NCBI RefSeq assembly: GCF_024349785.1
Contig: NZ_AP018818.1
Span: forward strand, 857,501-921,500
DNA from: Sphingomonas bisphenolicum
GTDB taxonomy: Bacteria > Pseudomonadota > Alphaproteobacteria > Sphingomonadales > Sphingomonadaceae
Reading direction: 5' to 3'
Length of the DNA stretch: 64,000 nucleotides
Below, piece after piece: positions 57,267 through 64,000 of the stretch. Both the position numbers and the translations under genes were made by a program. The first letter of the stretch is position 1. Every line of letters starts with the position of its first letter. The notes under the pieces were generated by a model. The model worked only from the letters and a program-made list of their open reading frames with translations. It was not told where the DNA came from and ran no database searches.

Positions 57267-58486
57267 AGCTTGCCGATGTGGCGCGCACGGGGGGTCGATG
57301 TGTCCCACTGCACCGCATCGTCGCGATCGGCGAGCCGCAGGTCGGGCATGCGCGCGAGCAACTTGTTCAGGAGCAGCGGCACGACATTGCGGGTGATCGC
57401 ATTGCCTATGCAGGTGTGCATACCATAGCCGAAGGCCAGATGGTCCTTCCCATTGGGTCGGTCGATGTCGAACCTGTAGGGATCGGGGAAGATGTCCGGA
57501 TCATGACAGGCGACCCCGAGCATGGCATAGACCGGCATGCCTTTGGGAATGACCTTTCCACCCAGTTCCGTGTCATCGGTCGCGAAGCGCATGACGAGCG
57601 ATACAGGCGGGTCGAGCCGCATACTTTCTTCCAGCACGGCGCCGGCAAGCGATGGATTCTGCCGCACGCGTTCCGCGATGTCCGGATGCCGCGCCAGGTT
57701 CATGAGCGAGGCTGCGGCAGCGCCCGCGACCGTCGATACGCCACCGATCAGCAGAACGATCATCATCGCCATCATCTCGTCATCATCGATCGCGCCGTCC
57801 TCGGCGCCATCGGCAATGACTCCGATGAGATTATGGCATCGACCTTGCCGGGCAAGCGCCTGTTGTTCCTTGCAATAGGCCGCGCCCTGGGCCCAGGCGT
57901 CGAGATAGGGTTGCGGCTTGGGATCGCCCGGTCGCATGCTGTCCAGCAGCGGCAGCGTCGCGACATAGTTCATGAAAATCGCCTGGTCCTTGTCCTCGAT
58001 CCCCAAAAAGCGACGCAACAAAATGTCGATCGAAAGCGGTTTGGTGAGATCGCCGAGCGCTTCGAAGCCTTTGCCTCGCTCCACTATGTCGTCGATCAGC
58101 CTGTCGATAAGGATCGCGGCATTTTCGTTCAGCATCTGCGTGCGCTTGGGCGTGAAGGCGGGGTTTACGACTTTGCGGCGGCGCGTATGGTCTGGCGGGT
58201 CGGCATAGTTCATCACTGGCAGGCCATTGAAGAAGTCGATCCGCTCCATTCCGGGTAGATTTTTCGGCTTCAGGCTGGAAAAGGCCTTGAAGTTGCGCAG
58301 CATCGCCTGGTTTTGCGCGAAGCCTGCGACATAAGCCGATGGCACACCCTCCATATGGATGAAGCCCGGAGACTGGGTGAGCAGCATCGGATGGAATTTT
58401 TCTGGATGGCGCCGGAAGGCGTCCCCAAACGGATCGAAGTCGGAAAATTCCAGATCCCTGGCATTTCCTGCAATATAGCTGGTCAT
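57248..58486 (-). CDS. Cytochrome P450
   Basis: A 412-residue soluble bacterial P450. The heme motif is FGYGMHTCIGNAITR, the ExxR motif is EESMRLDPP, and the C-helix area is YADPPDHTRRRKVV. The I-helix reads VLLIGGVSTVAGAAA: the expected G-x-(D/E)-T has Ser in place of the acid used in oxygen activation, though the Thr is kept. ATG 58486 has GGGAGG 5 nt upstream. It is convergent with the VOC gene. No ferredoxin or reductase gene is in the window, so electron partners must be elsewhere. Confidence 0.93.
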   Translation of the reverse strand: MTSYIAGNARDLEFSDFDPFGDAFRRHPEKFHPMLLTQSPGFIHMEGVPSAYVAGFAQNQAMLRNFKAFSSLKPKNLPGMERIDFFNGLPVMNYADPPDHTRRRKVVNPAFTPKRTQMLNENAAILIDRLIDDIVERGKGFEALGDLTKPLSIDILLRRFLGIEDKDQAIFMNYVATLPLLDSMRPGDPKPQPYLDAWAQGAAYCKEQQALARQGRCHNLIGVIADGAEDGAIDDDEMMAMMIVLLIGGVSTVAGAAAASLMNLARHPDIAERVRQNPSLAGAVLEESMRLDPPVSLVMRFATDDTELGGKVIPKGMPVYAMLGVACHDPDIFPDPYRFDIDRPNGKDHLAFGYGMHTCIGNAITRNVVPLLLNKLLARMPDLRLADRDDAVQWDTSTPRARHIGKLYLEAR

Positions 58487-58830
58487 CGTCGCCTCCCGCA
58501 ATTCTTCTCATCGGGGCGACCTTAGGAAGAGAGGCTCATGCGGGTCCATCAGGCAGAACTCGCGAGTTCGGGACGAAAATAGGTAAGCCAGGGGTTCACA
58601 ATTTGTCTCGTCGCATCCGGGCAAGCGGAATGTCCGCTTCTGCGTGTACGAGCGGCAGCAGGCAGCGATACGCCGCCACTTCAGGACGCTCTGCTGGGTG
58701 ATCCCGTTTCGCTTCGCGAGGGCGCGCGAATGAAGCTGGCGATCACTGTAGCTGGCCTCGACTGGCGTGCGTGGCGTTGCCGTGGAGAAGCTGGCCCATG
58801 GCTCCCTCCGCTGCGATGAGGATACCTATA
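58487..58830. other. Gap upstream of P450, left flank of the IS element
   Basis: About 345 bp. It holds the P450 promoter region and a short reverse stretch with HTH-like wording (NGITQQSVLKWRR) that could be a decayed transposase or regulator, too short to call. The last three bases, ATA, are the target duplication of the IS element. Confidence 0.5.
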
Positions 58831-58857
58831 TGAACCGTACCGGGTTTGCCGGAGGCT
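58831..58857 (+). repeat. IS3 terminal inverted repeat (left)
   Basis: Twenty-seven bases identical to the reverse complement of 60125-60151. The outer end is TGA. Confidence 0.95.
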
Positions 58858-58869
58858 ATTTGGTTTAAG

Positions 58870-60098
<1,229 letters not shown>

Positions 60099-60124
60099 AT
60101 CGGCTCCACTTACTCAGAAGTTGG

Positions 60125-60151
60125 AGCCTCCGGCAAACCCGGTACGGTTCA
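60125..60151 (-). repeat. IS3 terminal inverted repeat (right)
   Basis: Exact inverse of 58831-58857, directly followed by the ATA target duplication. Confidence 0.95.
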
Positions 60152-60235
60152 ATACCCCATCACATACTGGCACCAAACGCCCAGCGTCATGCGTTTTCAA
60201 TGCGCGACGACGCCGGTCTGGCATGCTGCCTGCGG

Positions 60236-61243
60236 CTATAAAAGCGCGATGATCGCAACACTATCCGATGATGTCATGAACAGGCTTTTGCCATTGGCGC
60301 CAAAGCAACAATTGGCGACCGCCTTGCCGGTGCCTACGATGCCCAGCAATACCCCGTCCGGTGTCAATATATGCACGCCGCCCGGACCGGTCGCAAAGAC
60401 ATGGCCATCGGGCGCCACCTTGATCCCATCGGGCAAGCCCGGCAGACCCTGGGCGCGCTGGCTTCTCATGTCGTGAAACAGGCGCTGATCGATAAGGCGT
60501 CCTTTGGCGTCCAGCGTGTAGGCGCGTACCTCCGGCCGCTTTTCGTCGGATAAGGCCAGATACAGGGTGCGGCCGTCCGGCGACAGCGCCACGCCGTTGG
60601 GACGGCGGTGATTGCCATCCAGCAGGGCCACGTCACCATCCGGCGTCAGCGCATAGAGGCCATTATGGTCGATTTCGCGCAGCGATGACGCATCGCCATC
60701 CGCAAAACCATAAGGCGGATCGGTGAAATAGATGGTGCCCGATGGCGCGATGCACAGATCGTTGGGGCTGTTGAAGCGCCTGGAATGAAATCGATCGGCC
60801 AGGATGGTGCGCTTGGTCGTTTGCAGGTCGATCCGTACGATCGCGCGCGTGCCGCTGTCGGCGGCGATCAGTTGACCCGTCTTGTCGATGGCCAGGCCGT
60901 TGAGACCGGCTTCGCGAATGCCGGGAGGCACAGCGGTTTGCAATCCGGCGGGGGAGAGGAAAGGCTGCGCGCCCAGTCCGGCACGCCAGCGATAGACGAT
61001 ATTGGCGGGCGGATCGCTGAACAGCAGATAGTCGCCCTGTGGCACCCACACAGGCCCTTCGGCCCAGCGAAAGCCGTGAGCCAATATCTCGATCGAAGCG
61101 GATGGCGCGATGATCCGATCCAGCGCCGCGGACAGGCGCGTGACGCTGCCCATGGTCGCCGATCCGGCAACAGATTTTCCCACTGCGATCGCAGCGAGCG
61201 GCATGGCAGCCAGCGACGCCAGCACGGTCCGGCGCGCGATCAA
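60236..61243 (-). CDS. SMP-30/gluconolactonase-family lactonase
   Basis: A 335-residue exported six-bladed propeller. It likely starts at TTG 61243, which overlaps the Gfo/Idh stop (TTGA), with AGGA upstream; a Tat-like signal follows (ARRTVLASLAAM). The SMP-30 metal ligands appear as GFRWAEGPVW (Glu), RFNSPNDLCI (Asn) and HRRPNGVALSPDGRTLY (Asn/Asp). It would hydrolyse a sugar lactone. Translational coupling to the oxidoreductase suggests the two act in sequence in the periplasm. The start is less certain than the body. Confidence 0.88.
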   Translation of the reverse strand: MIARRTVLASLAAMPLAAIAVGKSVAGSATMGSVTRLSAALDRIIAPSASIEILAHGFRWAEGPVWVPQGDYLLFSDPPANIVYRWRAGLGAQPFLSPAGLQTAVPPGIREAGLNGLAIDKTGQLIAADSGTRAIVRIDLQTTKRTILADRFHSRRFNSPNDLCIAPSGTIYFTDPPYGFADGDASSLREIDHNGLYALTPDGDVALLDGNHRRPNGVALSPDGRTLYLALSDEKRPEVRAYTLDAKGRLIDQRLFHDMRSQRAQGLPGLPDGIKVAPDGHVFATGPGGVHILTPDGVLLGIVGTGKAVANCCFGANGKSLFMTSSDSVAIIALL

Positions 61244-62343
61244 GCGCCAATCCTGACGCTGCGGCCCTGCGCCGCGGATTGATAGATCGCCTCGATCACG
61301 CGCAGGTCGGCCAGACCTTCTTCGCCCGGCACGATTGGCGTCTTGCCCGTCAGGATGCATTCGGCGAAATGATCGAGTTGCCCCGCAAATTGCGTTTTGC
61401 CGGCCGGGGGCAGGGTGCGCGGCGCGGTGACGCCATCCTTGCGGATCGTCATGCTTTGGCCCGCATAGGGCGTCGCCGGCTCCATCCCGATCCAGCCCTG
61501 GGTTCCGTTGATGCGATAGCTGTTATGCCCGCTGCTGTAACTGGAAATACAGTCCGCTACGATGCCGGACGGAAAGCGCAGCAGGAAGCTGATCCGATCC
61601 TCCACAGTGCGGAAACGCGGGTCGGACCGGTCAGTGGATTCGACTGCGCTCACTTCAACCGGTTCCTCGCCCGTCAGGTAACGCGCGGCGTTCAGGCTGT
61701 AGATGCCGATGTCCATCATCGATCCGCCGCCGGACAAAGGCTTGTCGAGCCGCCATTGGTCCGGCTTGATCGGAAAGCCATGTTCCGCCGTGATCAGACG
61801 AGTGGGGCCGACATGCCCGCTGCGCGCCAGATCGATGGCCAGGCGGTTATAGGGTTCGAACCGCGATCGATAGCCGATCATCAACTTCTTCCCCGCCTGG
61901 CGACAGGCCGCGATCATCGCCTGACAATCGGCCACGGATGTCGCCATCGGCTTTTCGCACATCACATGCTTGCCAGCCTTCGCGGCGCGAATGGCATATT
62001 CGGCGTGCAGGCTGTTGGGCAATATGATGTAGACGGCGTCGATATCGGGATTATCGCGGATGCGATCGAAATCGGCATAGCTGTAGCGATGCGTCTTGGG
62101 GACGCCATATTGATCGCCAAAGTTCTCCAGCTTGGCAGGCGTGCCGCTGACCAGCGCTGCAATATGGGCGTGCTCGCATCCGGCGAAATTCGGCATGATC
62201 TGGCGTGTGGCATAGGAACCAAGCCCGACGATCGCATAGCCGATCTTGCGCGCCGACGCCGCCGACACGCCGCTGCCGACGGAGGCCAGCATCAATCCGG
62301 CGCCCAAACCGCCGATAATGTCACGCCGCGAACCGGTCGCCAT
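61240..62343 (-). CDS. Gfo/Idh/MocA-family oxidoreductase with Tat signal
   Basis: A 367-residue exported NAD(P)-binding oxidoreductase resembling periplasmic glucose-fructose oxidoreductase. The Tat signal is GSRRDIIGGLGAGLML. The Rossmann fold starts YAIVGLGSYATRQIMPNF, the catalytic Lys motif is HVMCEKPMATS, and the C-terminal sheet domain includes GGGSMMDIGIYSLNAARYLTGEEP, typical of GFOR-like enzymes. Downstream coupling with an SMP-30 lactonase suggests sugar oxidation to a lactone and then to an aldonate. It follows the LuxR-type gene by 33 bp in one operon. Confidence 0.9.
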   Translation of the reverse strand: MATGSRRDIIGGLGAGLMLASVGSGVSAASARKIGYAIVGLGSYATRQIMPNFAGCEHAHIAALVSGTPAKLENFGDQYGVPKTHRYSYADFDRIRDNPDIDAVYIILPNSLHAEYAIRAAKAGKHVMCEKPMATSVADCQAMIAACRQAGKKLMIGYRSRFEPYNRLAIDLARSGHVGPTRLITAEHGFPIKPDQWRLDKPLSGGGSMMDIGIYSLNAARYLTGEEPVEVSAVESTDRSDPRFRTVEDRISFLLRFPSGIVADCISSYSSGHNSYRINGTQGWIGMEPATPYAGQSMTIRKDGVTAPRTLPPAGKTQFAGQLDHFAECILTGKTPIVPGEEGLADLRVIEAIYQSAAQGRSVRIGA

Positions 62344-62376
62344 ATCCGCCTCCCAATATCCTGTGGCTTTGCGCTT

Positions 62377-62670
62377 TCAGTCGGCCGGCCAACCAGGCGC
62401 AGCGCGAAGCCAGCCCAGATTGCGCGCGGCGATCGCGGCTTGTGTGCGGTTGCGCACATTGAGTTTGCGCATCAACGCCGTCATGTGCACCTTCACCGTT
62501 GCTTCCGCCATGCCCAGTTCATAGGCGATCTGCTTGTTCAACAGGCCCGAATGGACGCAGCGCAGGACTTTCATCTGGGTGGGGGTCAGCGCCGGCGGCT
62601 CGTGGGGTCTTGCAGGCTGTCGGAAGTCCCGCTGATCGGAACTATTGTGCAGGTCCAGCGCAATGAACAT
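62377..62670 (-). CDS. Stand-alone LuxR-type HTH regulator
   Basis: A 97-residue protein consisting of little more than a LuxR/GerE HTH (residues ~28-90: LTPTQMKVLRCVHSGLLNKQIAYELGMAEATVKVHMTALMRKLNVRNRTQAAI). It has no receiver or ligand-binding domain. The start has GGGAGAGGA just upstream, so this is probably the true start and not a truncation. It leads the Gfo/Idh-lactonase operon and shares the upstream region, with its GTTAGCGCTAAC operator, with the GntP permease gene. Confidence 0.88.
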   Translation of the reverse strand: MFIALDLHNSSDQRDFRQPARPHEPPALTPTQMKVLRCVHSGLLNKQIAYELGMAEATVKVHMTALMRKLNVRNRTQAAIAARNLGWLRAAPGWPAD

Positions 62671-62738
62671 CCGTCCTCTCCCTGTTCGATCCGATTCGAA
62701 TCAGCCAGCCTGTTTGGCCTGCCAGCTTGGTGAATGTC

Positions 62739-62750
62739 GTTAGCGCTAAC
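62739..62750. promoter_or_regulatory. LacI-type operator GTTAGCGCTAAC (LuxR/GntP divergent region)
   Basis: A third perfect copy of the palindrome at 25282 and 30594. It lies 69 bp before the LuxR-type gene and within the region upstream of the divergent GntP gene. It links this sugar-acid module to the glycan locus more than 30 kb away. Confidence 0.82.
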
Positions 62751-62905
62751 AGTAAGAGGATTGGTCAGACAGGTTCAAGCCAAAAATGCGATATACGACC
62801 ATGAAAGGGTAGAATATCGCAAAATGGCGCGATATCTGTCTAACAGATTTATAGAAGCGCTGGTGCGGGACGTCGTGATGGCGGCGCGCGAGAAGGGGGA
62901 GAAGG

Positions 62906-62986
62906 ATGACGTTAACATCGCGTCGGTCGGCCGTAGCCGACCATGTCCCGACAAGGCTGTCCATCCGCTGGGTCGCCGGACGATGA
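62906..62986 (+). CDS. Possible 26-codon leader ORF overlapping the GntP start
   Basis: ATG 62906 is preceded by AAGGGGGAGAAGG, the strongest ribosome site in the region. The frame runs 26 codons and ends in TGA that overlaps the GntP ATG (ATGA). The peptide has no recognised motif. It may couple translation to the permease, or its ribosome site may mark a frameshift in an earlier GntP start. Confidence 0.4.
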   Translation: MTLTSRRSAVADHVPTRLSIRWVAGR

Positions 62987-64000
62987 CACCGGCGGATTAT
63001 CGGCTGATCCTGTCGGCCGTCATCGGCATCGCGCTCTCCATTGTCCTGATCATCCGGGGTCGCTTGCATCCCTTCGTCGGCCTGCTCTGCGGTGCCTTCA
63101 CCGTGGGCCTGCTCGCGGGCCTGCCCATGGAAGACACTGCCAAGGCGGTCGAAAAGGGGGCAGGCGCCATCCTCGGCGGCACCGGGCTGGTCGTGGCACT
63201 CGGCCTTGGCCTCGGCGCGATGCTGCAATTGTCCGATGGCGCTGGCGGTATGGCCCGTGCCGCGCTGCGTCTATCGGGCGTGAAGGGCGCGCCATGGGCC
63301 AGCCTGTTCACGGCGATCGTCATCGGCCTGCCGCTCTTCTTCGAGACCGGTCTGGTCTTGCTGCTACCGATCGTCGCATCGGCCGCGGCCGCGCTCCCCG
63401 CGGGGCAGAATGGCGATACGGCGAAGCTCCGCCTCATGCTGCCCGCGCTGGCGGGCCTGTCCGTTGTTCACGCGCTGGTGCCGCCGCATCCCGGCCCGTT
63501 GCTGGCGGTCAACGCACTGGGCGCCAATCTGGGTCTGACCCTGCTCTACGGCCTGATCATCGGCATTCCGACGGCAATCATCGCCGGGCCACTACTGGCG
63601 CGTTTCACCGCGCCGGGCGTGGCGCTCAGCCCGCCTTTGCTCGATCCGGTGAAGGTCGATGTCGCCACCCCCTCTGTCGGCCGCTCGCTCGCCGCCGTGC
63701 TGTTGCCGGTTGTCCTGATCGCCGCAGGACAGGCGGTGGCGCTGCTGCCGCCAGCCGTGGGCGTGCATTTCCATTGGCTTAGCTGGGTCAGCGATCCGGT
63801 GGTGGCGCTGCTGGTGGCCGTGCTCGCCGCCTTGCCGCTGCTGTTCGGCCGCCGGATCACCGACCGCACGATCCAGAACGCGATCTGGACCGAAGCGATG
63901 ACGCCCGCTGGCGGCATCATCCTGGCGATCGGCGCGGGCGGCGCGCTCAAGCAGGTGCTGGTGACGGCCGGGCTGTCCGACATGCTAGTGCGGGTGGCGG
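62983..64000 (+). CDS. GntP-family gluconate/sugar-acid permease (partial, runs off window)
   Basis: The first ~339 residues of an inner-membrane GntP-type symporter. Motifs: an N-terminal helix LILSAVIGIALSIVLIIRGRLHPFVGLL, GLGLGAMLQLSDGAGGMARAAL, IGLPLFFETGLVLLLPIV and LVPPHPGPLLAVNALGANLG, all hallmark GntP segments. It is open to the window edge. An in-frame extension back to 62824 exists, but GntP proteins begin close to the first helix, so ATG 62983 is preferred. With the divergent Gfo/Idh-lactonase operon it suggests uptake of aldonates (gluconate, xylonate or galactonate). Confidence 0.9.
   Translation, partial: MTPADYRLILSAVIGIALSIVLIIRGRLHPFVGLLCGAFTVGLLAGLPMEDTAKAVEKGAGAILGGTGLVVALGLGLGAMLQLSDGAGGMARAALRLSGVKGAPWASLFTAIVIGLPLFFETGLVLLLPIVASAAAALPAGQNGDTAKLRLMLPALAGLSVVHALVPPHPGPLLAVNALGANLGLTLLYGLIIGIPTAIIAGPLLARFTAPGVALSPPLLDPVKVDVATPSVGRSLAAVLLPVVLIAAGQAVALLPPAVGVHFHWLSWVSDPVVALLVAVLAALPLLFGRRITDRTIQNAIWTEAMTPAGGIILAIGAGGALKQVLVTAGLSDMLVRVA

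Noticed and set aside
44873..58486. P450/PhyH/SDR region considered as a natural-product biosynthesis cluster
   Set aside because: No PKS, NRPS, terpene synthase or RiPP genes; TonB, MFS, PQQ and CMD-like genes fit catabolism better.
62824..62982. N-terminal extension of the GntP permease
   Set aside because: In frame, but hydrophilic and lacking a ribosome site, while GntP proteins start near the first helix; kept only as an alternative.

Overview
The window looks like a chromosomal segment of a sphingomonad (Alphaproteobacteria, Sphingomonadaceae; Sphingomonas/Sphingobium-like). This rests on the rRNA operon layout (16S outside the window, then tRNA-Ile, tRNA-Ala, 23S, 5S, initiator tRNA-Met), high GC, three large TonB-dependent receptors and a carbohydrate locus with no SusC/D pair. 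The family is inferred from gene content only; no search was run.

Layout. 1-3.7 kb: distal half of an rRNA operon. 3.8-4.85 kb: decayed, nested IS3-family remnants whose inner edge meets a 26-bp copy of the initiator-tRNA anticodon arm. 4.9-13.6 kb: a TIGR03032-like protein, a 2100-residue autotransporter with 18 gapless 25-residue repeats, and a divergent AraC regulator. 14.0-15.4 kb: a frameshifted cation/proton antiporter.

15.4-37.3 kb: a plant-glycan utilisation locus. A leftward operon GH43-GH43-GH95-GH27-GH127 uses ATGA overlaps. Around it are a single-domain GH43, a LacI-type regulator, a GH43_11-like beta-xylosidase coupled to an MFS transporter, a TonB receptor, a frameshifted DUF1593/Sde182-like protein and a beta-helix (GH141-like) protein. 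The perfect palindrome GTTAGCGCTAAC occurs before the GH operon, before the TonB receptor and again at 62.74 kb before a GntP permease and a LuxR/oxidoreductase/lactonase operon. A degenerate copy lies before the MFS gene. The simplest model is one LacI (XylR-like) regulon covering glycan uptake, side-chain removal and oxidative sugar-acid metabolism. All recognised hydrolases look exo-acting and none is an obvious endo-glycanase, so the cell probably takes up pre-cut oligosaccharides.

37.3-44.6 kb: a small DNA-binding-like protein, a LysR scrap, a PI-PLC paired with a TonB receptor, a TetR protein with two HTH domains in one chain, and a divergent GPH-type MFS transporter. 44.9-58.5 kb: an oxidative catabolic cluster. 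It has a phytanoyl-CoA-dioxygenase-like enzyme with a fused beta-rich tail, divergent from a tightly coupled operon SDR-ALDH-PQQ dehydrogenase-carboxymuconolactone-decarboxylase-like protein-SDR-MFS. It also has a TonB receptor, a TetR regulator, a VOC protein and a cytochrome P450 lacking the usual I-helix acid. The substrate is unknown. 58.8-60.15 kb: an intact IS3-family element with 27-bp inverted repeats and a 3-bp target duplication. 60.2-64 kb: SMP-30 lactonase, Gfo/Idh/MocA oxidoreductase, stand-alone LuxR HTH protein and a GntP permease cut by the window end.
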